From the NCBI GenBank assembly GCA_947501215.1, contig CANMUS010000001.1, forward strand, positions 62,001-126,000: 64,000 nucleotides of DNA. The letters are read 5' to 3'. The notes below the pieces were generated by a model. The model saw only the letters and a list, made by a program, of their open reading frames with translations. It was not told the origin of the DNA and ran no database searches. A program made the translations under genes and the position numbers. The stretch is from an uncultured Erythrobacter sp. GTDB taxonomy: Bacteria; Pseudomonadota; Alphaproteobacteria; Sphingomonadales; Sphingomonadaceae. Positions 1 to 9,682 of this stretch are shown here, piece by piece (the stretch's first letter is position 1; each line of letters begins with the position of its first letter).

Positions 1-459
1 CACCAGTGCCACCGGAGCGCCGATCAGGGCGGCGGCGGGAACGACCGATCGCCAGGTCGGGATCAAGCCGATGGGGAGGTTGGCGTAAAAGCGCGCAAGG
101 ACGAGGACGAGCCCCGGTTTCATCAGTTCCGACGGCTGCAACTGCATGAAGCCCAGATCGAGCCAGCGCTGGCTACCCCCGCCCACGAAACCGATCGCCT
201 CCACCGCCATCAGCATGACGATAATCACGATGTAGACGGGGAAGGCGAAGAATTGCGCCAGTTCTCGGCTGAACATGCTGATGACGAAAGCCATCGGCAG
301 GAAGACCAAGAAGCGGATCACATGCGAGGAGGCATAGGGGTCCCAAGACCCTCCTGCCGCCGAAAACAGAACGAGCGCGCCGAAGCCTATCAGGACGAAC
401 AGCGGGAAGAGCATCCGCCAGGGCTGGCGGGCTATCGGATCGGGTACAATTCCGCTCAC
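1..459 (-). CDS. rodA: Rod shape-determining peptidoglycan glycosyltransferase RodA (3' end missing)
   Basis: SEDS-family glycosyltransferase that polymerises lipid II with PBP2 during lateral wall growth. Only the first 153 codons lie in the window; the C-terminal part runs off the left edge. Several hydrophobic helices are visible, followed by the typical SEDS stretch GGGSQRWLDLG and then QPSELMKPG. The start is the GTG at 459, whose GTGA overlaps the TGA of mrdA, so the two are translationally coupled. It is the last visible gene of the mreB-mreC-mreD-mrdA-rodA operon. Identity is secure from motifs and context. Confidence 0.93.
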   Translation of the reverse strand, partial: MSGIVPDPIARQPWRMLFPLFVLIGFGALVLFSAAGGSWDPYASSHVIRFLVFLPMAFVISMFSRELAQFFAFPVYIVIIVMLMAVEAIGFVGGGSQRWLDLGFMQLQPSELMKPGLVLVLARFYANLPIGLIPTWRSVVPAAALIGAPVALV

Positions 460-2573
460 TCGGGATCGTCCGCCGGGGTGGCCTGTGTGGTCGATCCGGG
501 CGAAGTCGGCCTCGCCGAGTTGGTGTCTTCGGACACCTCTTCGGCAGAACGGGTATCAACGCGCGACGGGCTGGCTTCCTCGGCAATCGCTTCGGGTTGG
601 CGAGCCGCCACGCGCGCTTCAGCCTCGACCTGGTCGAAGATATCCTCGTCGCGCTCGGGCACCGGGGGAACCGCTTCTCCGGCGGCCGCTGCGTAGGCGC
701 GATATTTCTGATTGAGGCGCTCTTGCGCCGTGCCGCCCCATTGCTCTTCCAGCGGGCGCAAAGCCTCCATGCCCTTCGCCGGATCGAACATGAAGGTCAT
801 CACGTCCCGCGCGATGGGGTAGGCAGAGCCCGAACCGCCTCCGTGCTCGATCACCACCGCGCCGGCGTATTTCGGCTTGTCGAAGGGTGCGAAGAACACG
901 AACAGGCCGTGGTCGCGATATTTCCAAGGACCCGTCTTGCCGTTCGAGATGCTCAGCGAAACAACCTGCGCGGTACCCGTTTTCCCGGCCATGAGAATAT
1001 CATCGAACGGCAGGCGGGCGCGCCCGGCCGTGCCGGGTCCGTTGACCGTGTCGCTCATCGCCTGGCGAACGTAGCCGATCTCCTCGGGGCTAAAGTCGAA
1101 ATGCTCGAACTGCGGCTTTTCGTCGGTCAGGCGCAGGCGCGGCATGACCCTGTCGCCGGTCGCGAGGCGCGCGCTCATTACGGCGAGCTGCAGCGGACTG
1201 GTGAGATAATAGCCCTGGCCGATGGACGAGTTGACCGTATCGTAGGGCTGCCACTCCTGATCGAACTTCTTTTTCTTCCACGCCGGATCGGGCACGGTGC
1301 CGTAGAACTGGCTGGTGACGGGAAGGGGAAATTCTTCGCCCAGACCCATCTTGTGCGCCCATCTCGCCACATGGTCGAAGCCGACCTGCTGCGCGAAATG
1401 GTAGAAATAGCTGTCGCAGCTTTGGTAGATGGCCTTTGCCATGTCGACAGAGCCGTGATTGCTCCAGCAGTTGAAGAACCGGTTGCCGATGCGCCGGCCG
1501 CCGCCACAGATAATGGTTTCTTCCGGCTTCACGCCTGCATCTAGGAAGGCCATGCAGTGCATCGGCTTGACCGTCGAGCCTGGCGGATAAAGGCCCTTGA
1601 GCACCTTGTTGCGCAGCGGCACGCGCTCGTCATCACGCAGCATGGCATATTCCACGCGGCCGATGCCTTGCGAGAAACTGTTCGGATCGAAGCTCGGCAT
1701 GGAGGACATGCAGAGGACGTCGCCGGTCTCGCAATCCATGACCACGCAGGACCCGCTTTCGAGGCCGATGCGCCGCGCGGCGTAGTCTTGCAAAGGGCCG
1801 TCGATGGTCAGGCGAACGGGATCGCCCTGGACGTCTTCGCGCGTTTCGAGGTCGCGAACGATCCGGCCTGATGCCGTAACCTCCACCCGCCGCGCGCCGG
1901 GGACGCCGCGCAGGTCCAGCTCGAACTGCTGCTCGAGCGCGTCCTTGCCGATCTTGTAGCCGGGGGTGATGAGCAGCGGGTTGCGGTCCTGTTCTTCGTA
2001 TTCCTCGGCATTGGCGGGCCCGACATAGCCGATCAGGTGACCGACCGACGGGCCGGTCGGATAGAAGCGCGAGAAGCCGCGTTGCGGCACGACGCCGGGC
2101 AAATCGGGCAGGCGCACGCTGACAGCGGCGAACTGGTCGTATTTGAGGCCGGAGGCGACTTCGACGGGCTGGAAGCCGGGCGAGTCCTCGATCCGCTTGA
2201 GCACGTCGGCGGACTGGTTTTCGTCGAGCTCGAGTATGTCGGTAAGGACCGCGACCGTCCGGTCCGGATCGGGCGTGCGTTCCGGAATAATGTCGACACG
2301 GAAGTCGGCACGGTTGGATGCCAGTGGGGCGCCGTTACGGTCGAGGAGCCAGCCCCGCCGCGGCGGGATCAGCGACAGATTAACGCGATTGCTTTCGCTT
2401 TCGAGTTCGTATTTCTCGTTCTCGGCAATGGCGATATAGCCCATGCGCGCAGCGAGCAGAACGCCGAGCCCGCCCATCGCCGTGCCGATGGTGAAGGTAC
2501 GGCGGTCGAAAGCATTGTCCAGCGTCACCTGGCTTACGATATCGCGCCGCTTGTTCCTGTTGCGCAAGCCCAT
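456..2573 (-). CDS. mrdA: Penicillin-binding protein 2, elongasome transpeptidase
   Basis: Inner-membrane class B PBP that cross-links peptidoglycan during cell elongation, partner of RodA. The protein of 705 residues has one N-terminal membrane anchor, a PBP dimerisation region and a transpeptidase domain. The SxxK nucleophile motif is GSTVKP, SCD serves as the second motif, and KTGTAQ is the third. The open frame extends upstream, but MGLRNRNKRR is chosen as the start because its ATG (2573) overlaps the mreD stop as ATGA. The C-terminal tail is long, acidic and Pro/Ser/Thr-rich, probably disordered. Confidence 0.96.
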   Translation of the reverse strand: MGLRNRNKRRDIVSQVTLDNAFDRRTFTIGTAMGGLGVLLAARMGYIAIAENEKYELESESNRVNLSLIPPRRGWLLDRNGAPLASNRADFRVDIIPERTPDPDRTVAVLTDILELDENQSADVLKRIEDSPGFQPVEVASGLKYDQFAAVSVRLPDLPGVVPQRGFSRFYPTGPSVGHLIGYVGPANAEEYEEQDRNPLLITPGYKIGKDALEQQFELDLRGVPGARRVEVTASGRIVRDLETREDVQGDPVRLTIDGPLQDYAARRIGLESGSCVVMDCETGDVLCMSSMPSFDPNSFSQGIGRVEYAMLRDDERVPLRNKVLKGLYPPGSTVKPMHCMAFLDAGVKPEETIICGGGRRIGNRFFNCWSNHGSVDMAKAIYQSCDSYFYHFAQQVGFDHVARWAHKMGLGEEFPLPVTSQFYGTVPDPAWKKKKFDQEWQPYDTVNSSIGQGYYLTSPLQLAVMSARLATGDRVMPRLRLTDEKPQFEHFDFSPEEIGYVRQAMSDTVNGPGTAGRARLPFDDILMAGKTGTAQVVSLSISNGKTGPWKYRDHGLFVFFAPFDKPKYAGAVVIEHGGGSGSAYPIARDVMTFMFDPAKGMEALRPLEEQWGGTAQERLNQKYRAYAAAAGEAVPPVPERDEDIFDQVEAEARVAARQPEAIAEEASPSRVDTRSAEEVSEDTNSARPTSPGSTTQATPADDPE

Positions 2574-3124
2574 CAGATCGTTCTCCAGCGATGCAGCCGG
2601 AAGCGATCGAGCCGCGCGACTATGCGCGAGAGAATGGGGAAAAGCAGTATGGACAGCACGAGTTGGGGCACGAGAGCGATAAGCGAATGGATGTTGGGCG
2701 TGGCGCCGGATAGCAGCCAGCCAACAATCAGATAGACGCTTACGACTATACCAGCGGTGAACCAGTCCTGCCAGAAGGCGCGCCACGGCAACCTACCTTC
2801 GAGGATCTCGATCCCGATCAGGGCGAGCGACCAAGTCAGTATCGCAAAGCCGAAGGGCTGGCCGCTAAAAAGGTCGTCGAACAGGCCGAGCGGAATGCCG
2901 GCCCACACCGGCAAAAGACCGGGGCGCACGAGCCGCCACCCGAGCAGCATGAGAAATCCCAGCGGCGGCAGGAGCGGCAGCGCGGAGGCAATCGGGAACA
3001 GCGGCAGGATCGACGCGAGGAGGATCGATCCCCACGGCACGACCGTCGCGAGGAAAGTCGAATGCGAGCGATTGATGCGATTGCCGTAAGCGTCGCTGCG
3101 AGCACGCGGGTCGATCCGCTCCAT
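2573..3124 (-). CDS. mreD: Rod shape-determining protein MreD
   Basis: Small integral membrane protein of the elongasome, 183 residues, with about five hydrophobic helices and the family-typical segment PVWAGIPLGLFDDLFSGQP. It bridges MreC to the rest of the machinery. Both ends are coupled: its ATG overlaps the mreC stop and its stop overlaps the mrdA start (ATGA each). Sequence is poorly conserved in this family, so the call rests on hydropathy, the GLFDDLFSG motif and operon position. Confidence 0.93.
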   Translation of the reverse strand: MERIDPRARSDAYGNRINRSHSTFLATVVPWGSILLASILPLFPIASALPLLPPLGFLMLLGWRLVRPGLLPVWAGIPLGLFDDLFSGQPFGFAILTWSLALIGIEILEGRLPWRAFWQDWFTAGIVVSVYLIVGWLLSGATPNIHSLIALVPQLVLSILLFPILSRIVARLDRFRLHRWRTI

Positions 3125-4014
3125 CAGTCGGACAGCTCGGTTTCGGTCGGTGTCTCGACTGCCAGGGCGGCTTCAGGCTCGAAGATCGGGTCGATGGAAA
3201 CGAAGTCGGTCGCCGCGGGATCGCTGACCATGCGGGCGAGACCGCCATCGTCGGTCTTTTCGACCAGGATCGCGACGGCAGCACCCGGGCGATAATATCC
3301 GCCTGCACCGCTCGTCACGAACAGATCGCCTTTTTCGAGCGGATTGATACCGAGGTTAATCAGCCGGATGCGCAGCAGGCCGTCGCCGCGCCCCTCGGCG
3401 AACGCCACGACCTCATCGCTCGCGCGGCGGACAGGCAGGACGCTTTCGGTGTCGGTTAGCAGCAGGATGCGCGCGCTATCGCTGCCGGTTTCGAGCACTC
3501 GGCCGACGACGCCGCGCGGCGAGCGGATCGGCATGCCGACCTCGACACCCTGGTCGCTGCCTGCCCCGACATAGGCAAAGCGACGCGTGCTTGATGCCGT
3601 GGAGCCGACCAGCCGTGTGACAGCAACAGGTTCGACGTCTTCTTCCCGCAAGCCCAGAAGCGCCTTCAGGCGAAGGTTTTCCTGCTCGACCGCCTGCGCT
3701 TCGGCCAGGCGGATACGGGCGATCTCTATCTCGCGCTTAAGTTCGGCATTCTTGGACCCCGCGCGGTAGTATCCGCTGATCGAATCCCAGATGCTCTTGC
3801 TGCCCGTGCGTACCGTGGCGGAAGTCTCGGTCGCCGGAGAGACGCCATCGGCCGCCGCGCCTCGCAGCCCGCCGAACAGCTGGGGCTGGAAGAAGGACAG
3901 CACCAGCAACACGGCACCGATCAGGGCACCGATCCCGGCGATGATGTAGCCGGTGAAGAGATTGTACTGCGCCCTTCGCGAATAGCCCGAGCGCCGTTGG
4001 CCTGTCGGCGCCAT
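3124..4014 (-). CDS. mreC: Rod shape-determining protein MreC
   Basis: Periplasmic scaffold anchored in the inner membrane that links MreB to PBP2. The 296 residues comprise a basic N-terminus, one transmembrane helix (about residues 22-45), a charged helical coiled-coil stretch (about 85-120, rich in Glu, Leu and Ala) and the beta-rich MreC domain with VTRLVGS, GVVGRV and GDLFVTSGAGG. It starts 12 bases after mreB. The C-terminal tail is acidic and Thr-rich. Confidence 0.95.
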   Translation of the reverse strand: MAPTGQRRSGYSRRAQYNLFTGYIIAGIGALIGAVLLVLSFFQPQLFGGLRGAAADGVSPATETSATVRTGSKSIWDSISGYYRAGSKNAELKREIEIARIRLAEAQAVEQENLRLKALLGLREEDVEPVAVTRLVGSTASSTRRFAYVGAGSDQGVEVGMPIRSPRGVVGRVLETGSDSARILLLTDTESVLPVRRASDEVVAFAEGRGDGLLRIRLINLGINPLEKGDLFVTSGAGGYYRPGAAVAILVEKTDDGGLARMVSDPAATDFVSIDPIFEPEAALAVETPTETELSD

Positions 4015-4026
4015 ATGCAGTCCCCC

Positions 4027-5262
<1,236 letters not shown>

Positions 5263-7068
5263 ATGCCGCAAATCCGCCGCCTTCCCGACGCTCTGGTCAA
5301 TCGCATTGCTGCGGGCGAGGTCGTGGAGCGGCCGTCCTCCGCGCTCAAGGAACTGATCGAGAATGCGATCGATTCCGGAGCGAGCCGGATTGCGGTGAAA
5401 CTGGTCGAAGGCGGGCTGGCAAGCCTCGAGGTCACCGACAATGGCTGCGGCATGACAGCTGACGAGATGAGTCTCGCGCTCGAACGGCACGCGACGTCTA
5501 AGCTGCCCGACGAGGCGATCGAGCAGGTGATGACGTTAGGCTTCCGAGGCGAAGCCTTGCCCAGCATCGCCAGTGTCGCACGTTTCACGATGGAAAGTCG
5601 TCCGCAGGGTGCGGATGCAGGGTGGAAGCGGGTCGTCGACCATGGCGAGACGATTGCCGAGGGACCTGCTGCCCTTCCGCCCGGCACCCGGGTGCGGGTC
5701 GAGAACCTGTTCGGCAAGGTGCCCGCCCGGCGAAAGTTTCTGCGAACCCCTCGCAGCGAGTACGCCGCGTGCAAGGATGTGGTCCAACGTCTGGCGATGG
5801 CGCGCCCGGACATTGCCTTCACGCTCGATCATGGCGACCGCCGTATCCTTGCGCTGCAGGGCGGAGAGACCCCGCAAGACCGTGTCGCCCAGATCGTCGC
5901 GCGCGAATTGAAGGACAATGGCGTGCTGCTCGATATGGAGCGGGGCGCGATGCGGCTGACCGGAGTTGCCGGCTTGCCGACCTACAATCGCGGTGTGGCC
6001 GATCACCAGTATCTGTTCGTCAATGGTCGTCCCGTGAAGGACCGGCTGCTGATCGGCGCAGTGCGCGGAGCCTATGCCGATATGCTCGCGCGCGACCGCC
6101 ATGCGGTGCTGGCGCTGTTCCTCGAAGTTCCGGCCGAAGACGTCGACGTGAATGTCCACCCGGCCAAGACCGAGGTGCGTTTCCGCGATGCGCAGGGTGT
6201 GCGCGGCTTTATCGTTTCCGGTCTACGGCAGGCGCTTGCGACTGGCGACAAGCGCAGCGCGCAAAGTCCCGATGCGGGCGCGATGGGGCGCTGGCAGGCG
6301 GAACCCGCACGCGAAGAACCGTCGCCTGCACTTCGCTCGATCTTCTCGGGCCGCGACTGGACCGGACCATCTCCTTCGCGCGTGTCCGAGCCGAATGCAG
6401 CCTGGCGAGGCGTGGAGGCCAATGTGATGGCTGCCCCGCGAGGCCGCGCGGAAGAGGCGCAGCCGGTAGCGGAGGAGGAGAGGGACTATCCGCTCGGGAT
6501 CGCCCGGGGGCAGGTGGCCAATACCTATATCGTCGCCGAAGCGCAGGACGGTCTCGTGCTGGTCGATCAGCATGCGGCGCACGAGCGTCTCGTCCTCGAA
6601 CGTCTTCGTGCTGCGGGGGCAGAGGATGCGGTGAAGCGCGAGCAGGCGCTGCTCATTCCCGAAGTGGTCGAGCTGGAAGAAACCGCCTGCGACCGGCTCG
6701 AGGACGCCGCGCCGAAGCTTGCAGAACTCGGCCTCGGGATCGAGCGGTTCGGGCCGTCCGCCATGCTGGTACGATCGATGCCGCATGCCATCGCGCGGAC
6801 CGATCCGGAGAAGCTGCTGCGCGATATCGACGACGATCTGGCGCTCAACGGCGAGGCGCTGTTGCTGGGCGAGAAACTCGATCTCGTGCTAGCGACGATG
6901 GCCTGCCATGGCTCGGTGAGGGCGGGGCGCACTTTGCGGGTCGACGAGATGAATGCGCTGCTGCGCGAAATGGAGCGCACGCCGCGTTCAGGGCAATGCA
7001 ATCATGGGCGGCCGACATGGGTCAAACTGTCGATGGAAGACGTCGAGAAACTTTTCGGGAGGCATTGA
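5263..7068 (+). CDS. mutL: DNA mismatch repair protein MutL
   Basis: Mismatch-repair ATPase of 601 residues. The N-terminal GHKL domain shows LIENAIDSGAS, TDNGCGM and GFRGEAL. The C-terminal part carries DQHAAHERLVLE, matching the endonuclease motif DQHA-x2-E-x4-E, and QCNHGRPT in the place of the CPHGRP metal motif. This MutL is therefore probably a nicking endonuclease, consistent with the lack of MutH in alphaproteobacteria. The start chosen is MPQIRRLP; the upstream open frame only reads antisense through mreB. Its stop overlaps the next start as ATGA. Confidence 0.96.
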   Translation: MPQIRRLPDALVNRIAAGEVVERPSSALKELIENAIDSGASRIAVKLVEGGLASLEVTDNGCGMTADEMSLALERHATSKLPDEAIEQVMTLGFRGEALPSIASVARFTMESRPQGADAGWKRVVDHGETIAEGPAALPPGTRVRVENLFGKVPARRKFLRTPRSEYAACKDVVQRLAMARPDIAFTLDHGDRRILALQGGETPQDRVAQIVARELKDNGVLLDMERGAMRLTGVAGLPTYNRGVADHQYLFVNGRPVKDRLLIGAVRGAYADMLARDRHAVLALFLEVPAEDVDVNVHPAKTEVRFRDAQGVRGFIVSGLRQALATGDKRSAQSPDAGAMGRWQAEPAREEPSPALRSIFSGRDWTGPSPSRVSEPNAAWRGVEANVMAAPRGRAEEAQPVAEEERDYPLGIARGQVANTYIVAEAQDGLVLVDQHAAHERLVLERLRAAGAEDAVKREQALLIPEVVELEETACDRLEDAAPKLAELGLGIERFGPSAMLVRSMPHAIARTDPEKLLRDIDDDLALNGEALLLGEKLDLVLATMACHGSVRAGRTLRVDEMNALLREMERTPRSGQCNHGRPTWVKLSMEDVEKLFGRH

Positions 7069-7553
7069 TGCGGATAGCAATTCCGGTGGCTCTGCTGGCT
7101 CTGGCCGCCTGTGCGGCCGAGCCGAGCGAGGAAGAACGCCAGGCGGCGGTTGCCGAAGTCGAGGCGAACCAAACACCCGCTCCGGAAGAGCTGGCGCTGG
7201 AGCCCATCGGTTATCCCGATATCGAGCAGAACGACCTCTATGGCGCCGGGTGCAACTTCGCTCCCGATGGCGGCGGGATGGGTGCCGTGGCGATCGCAAT
7301 GGCGGAAGAAGGCTATCTCAAGCGCAAGGGCGAGATACTTACGTTCGCTGCAGACTCGGGAAGCACGGAATTGCCCTATCTCGCCCGCTCCAAATACGAC
7401 GGGAAGGCCTATTCCTTCTCGCTCGCCATCGACGAGGCCAGCGAAACACCGACCGGGATGGAAACGAGCGACTACTCCGGCGAGTTAACGGTCGAAGACC
7501 AGTATGGCAGCGTGGTCTACCAGGCGACCGGCATCGTCCAGTGCGGCGCCTGA
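7068..7553 (+). CDS. Small lipoprotein of unknown function
   Basis: A 161-residue putative lipoprotein: a short signal peptide ending in LAACA, with the cysteine as the lipidation site, then an acidic Glu/Ala-rich linker and a compact domain containing a conserved-looking YGAGCNFAPDGGG and a C-terminal IVQCGA. The two cysteines in the mature domain could form a disulphide. It is translationally coupled to mutL (ATGA), probably by accident of packing rather than function. I do not recognise the family. Confidence 0.8.
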   Translation: MRIAIPVALLALAACAAEPSEEERQAAVAEVEANQTPAPEELALEPIGYPDIEQNDLYGAGCNFAPDGGGMGAVAIAMAEEGYLKRKGEILTFAADSGSTELPYLARSKYDGKAYSFSLAIDEASETPTGMETSDYSGELTVEDQYGSVVYQATGIVQCGA

Positions 7554-7554
7554 C

Positions 7555-8019
7555 CTAATCCTCTATCGGCGCGTCCTCGTCGCGTACGCGGATCAGGCCG
7601 TTGCTGATCATTTCTAGCACCGGTTCGTCATGCTGGTTGAAGGTCGTCGTCCGGCTCTTGAAAATGCCCATTTCGCGGCGCGACTTGCTCCGGCGCTTTT
7701 CGAGAATCTCGCTTTCGCAGCGCAACGTGTCGCCGGGGTACACGGGCTTCTTCCAGCGGAGCTCATCGACGCCGGGTGAGCCGAGACCGGCCTGTTTGTT
7801 GGCGGTCAGGTTCTCGACCATCATGGCCATGGTCATGGCGCAGGTGTGCCAGCCGCTGGCCGAAATCCGCCCGAAGTGGGTCTGTGCTGCGGCCTCGTCG
7901 TCGAGGTGGAAAGGCTGCGGATCGTATTTGCCGGCGAATTCCAGCACCTCTTCACGGGTGACTTCGTACCGGCCGAAGGACTGGCGGCTACCGACTTCGA
8001 TGTCTTCGAAATAGATCAT
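7555..8019 (-). CDS. MaoC-like hotdog dehydratase
   Basis: Hotdog-fold enoyl-CoA hydratase-like protein of 154 residues. The segment FAGKYDPQPFHLDDEAA matches the catalytic hydratase-2 motif, with D and H as the likely catalytic pair, followed by the helix containing ASGWHTCAM. The substrate is unknown but is likely an acyl-CoA. It follows the glutaredoxin-MauE gene after 15 bases, so both are probably on one transcript. Confidence 0.88.
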   Translation of the reverse strand: MIYFEDIEVGSRQSFGRYEVTREEVLEFAGKYDPQPFHLDDEAAAQTHFGRISASGWHTCAMTMAMMVENLTANKQAGLGSPGVDELRWKKPVYPGDTLRCESEILEKRRSKSRREMGIFKSRTTTFNQHDEPVLEMISNGLIRVRDEDAPIED

Positions 8020-8034
8020 GCCGACAGGGATGGA

Positions 8035-8775
8035 TCAGAGTGCGGGGCGAAGCAACATCCAAATCCCCATGCCGATCATCGCGAGGTTCTCGCTCAGCGA
8101 AATGAAGCCCAGCGGCACGTTGCCCGATCCGCCCACGCAAGCGCATTTGATGTCGCGCTTCTGGATGTAAACGGCGTAAAAAACGCTGACCGCACCGATC
8201 GTCCCGATCGTCAGCGCGACGGGTATGGAAATCCAGGGCAGGTTGCGCCCGGCCATCAGAACCGCCGCGGTCGCTTCCAGGAACGGATAGGCGTAGGCAT
8301 AGGGCACCCACCGCTGGCCAAGCAGATCGTAGCCGACGAACATGGTCGAAAATTGCTCGACGTCCTGCAGCTTGAGCATGGCCAGCATAGCCATCGAGAA
8401 CGCGATGAACCACTCTGCAGTGCGGACGGTAAAGGGCGACTGGTAGACGAAAAGGCTTAGCGCGACCGCGAGGGCCGCGCCGACGGCGAAGACGGCAAGG
8501 ACGGGGGTGTAGCTTTTCCCGCCATCGTCCTTTTTGTCATGGCCGAAATGTTTGCGGAGCTCGGTATAACCACCGAGCCGCTTGCCATCGATGAAGGTCT
8601 GCGGCGTCGTCTTGACGCCATGCTCAGCCTTGAAGGCATCGGTTTCTTCGCGCGTGGTGAGGTGGTGATCCTCGACCGCAAAACCCTCTCGCTCCAGCAG
8701 CCATTTCGACTTGGTGCCATAGGGACAGACATGCTTGTCCATCACCATGCGATAGAGTTTTGCGGTCTTGGTCAT
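8035..8775 (-). CDS. Glutaredoxin fused to a MauE/DoxX-like redox membrane domain
   Basis: A 246-residue two-domain protein. Residues 1-80 form a glutaredoxin fold with CPYG as a monothiol-type active site, then TPQTFIDG and a GG pair that normally bind glutathione. Residues 90-246 carry about four or five membrane helices of the MauE/DoxX type and end with a CAC motif (KCACVGGSG) that could exchange electrons or bind metal. A membrane-tethered thiol-disulphide role is likely. Its promoter region holds a CsoR/CstR-like operator 12 bases upstream of the ATG. Confidence 0.86.
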   Translation of the reverse strand: MTKTAKLYRMVMDKHVCPYGTKSKWLLEREGFAVEDHHLTTREETDAFKAEHGVKTTPQTFIDGKRLGGYTELRKHFGHDKKDDGGKSYTPVLAVFAVGAALAVALSLFVYQSPFTVRTAEWFIAFSMAMLAMLKLQDVEQFSTMFVGYDLLGQRWVPYAYAYPFLEATAAVLMAGRNLPWISIPVALTIGTIGAVSVFYAVYIQKRDIKCACVGGSGNVPLGFISLSENLAMIGMGIWMLLRPAL

Positions 8776-8786
8776 CCTTTCGATAT

Positions 8787-8803
8787 ATACCCCCGGGGGG
8801 TAT
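8787..8803. promoter_or_regulatory. CsoR/CstR-like operator
   Basis: Near-perfect palindrome ATACCCCCGGGGGGTAT in the 36-base gap between the DUF1206 gene and the glutaredoxin-MauE gene. C5/G6 blocks flanked by ATA/TAT are typical of operators for the DUF156 repressors that sense Cu(I) (CsoR) or persulphides (CstR). No such repressor gene is in the window. Resemblance is by eye, and the link to the downstream gene is inferred from position. Confidence 0.6.
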
Positions 8804-8811
8804 GTTTCAAC

Positions 8812-9624
8812 TCACGCGCGGAATTTCGGCACGCCGGCATCCGAGTCGAGATCGGGAATGATCCGATAGCGAGCCAGCACGAGGCTGAAGAGACCGAAAA
8901 GCAGCAGACCGATCGCAGTCAGCGTGAAGATGAAACCTTCACCTGCCAAGCTGGCGACAGCGTCGCCCAGCGTCTTGATCTGGTCCGCACCACCCGACAT
9001 GAAGCCCGCTTGGAACAGCGACCAGCCGATGACGGTGTAGACGACAGCGCGAGCAAGGAAGCCCGCTCCGCCGAGCCAGCGCGTGAAGTCGGGCGCCTGT
9101 CCGCTGATGCGGTGCATGAAGCTGCCAGTGATGCCCTTCTTCGCTTGGTGGAACGCTGCCACGAACAGCGCGATGCCGAGCAGGCCGAGCACGATGCCGC
9201 CGAATTCGAAACCGAGAACGCCGGAGGCCGCCTCCTGCGCGCCGCCGCCGCTACTACCGGACGAACCGCCCGTATCGCTGGTGGCGAGCTTGTAAGCCGA
9301 ATATGCGAGTGCAAGGTGGGCGATGCCGCTACCGGCATGGCCGATCCGCTTGCCCCAGCCTTTGGCGTCCGAGCCATTGTTCTCGATATCGAACAACAGC
9401 GAGCAGAAGCGGAACAGGGCATAGGCGATCAGGCCGACGACCATAATCCACAGGATCACGGTGCCGAGCGGAAATTCCTGGATCGCGCGGAAGATGCCGT
9501 TGGTCCCCTCGGCAATTTTCTGGGCGCTGGTAAGCGCGATCAGGCCGAGGACGAAATAGAGGATCGCACGGCTGAAATAGCCCACGCGCACCAACCAATT
9601 GAATTTTTCTGATTTGTCGACCAC
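8812..9624 (-). CDS. DUF1206 family membrane protein
   Basis: Integral membrane protein of 270 residues with six predicted helices arranged as three repeated pairs, each pair beginning with a similar G(Y/H/A)-(F/G)-(S/I/L)-x-A motif (VGYFSRAILY, IGHAGSGIAHL, GGAGFLARAVVY). This threefold repeat is the hallmark of DUF1206. A Gly/Ser-rich loop separates the second and third pairs. Function is unknown. It lies upstream of the glutaredoxin gene on the same strand. Confidence 0.88.
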   Translation of the reverse strand: MVDKSEKFNWLVRVGYFSRAILYFVLGLIALTSAQKIAEGTNGIFRAIQEFPLGTVILWIMVVGLIAYALFRFCSLLFDIENNGSDAKGWGKRIGHAGSGIAHLALAYSAYKLATSDTGGSSGSSGGGAQEAASGVLGFEFGGIVLGLLGIALFVAAFHQAKKGITGSFMHRISGQAPDFTRWLGGAGFLARAVVYTVIGWSLFQAGFMSGGADQIKTLGDAVASLAGEGFIFTLTAIGLLLFGLFSLVLARYRIIPDLDSDAGVPKFRA

Positions 9625-9682
9625 GTCGAGGCTCCCTGTTGTTCAGGGTGCTAACGTGGCGCGGTCGCAATCCGTTCCAGAA

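Noticed and set aside
597-1544. Plus-strand open frame of 315 codons opposite mrdA
   Set aside because: Shadow of the mrdA coding strand; no motif, and PBP2 transpeptidase motifs lie on the other strand.
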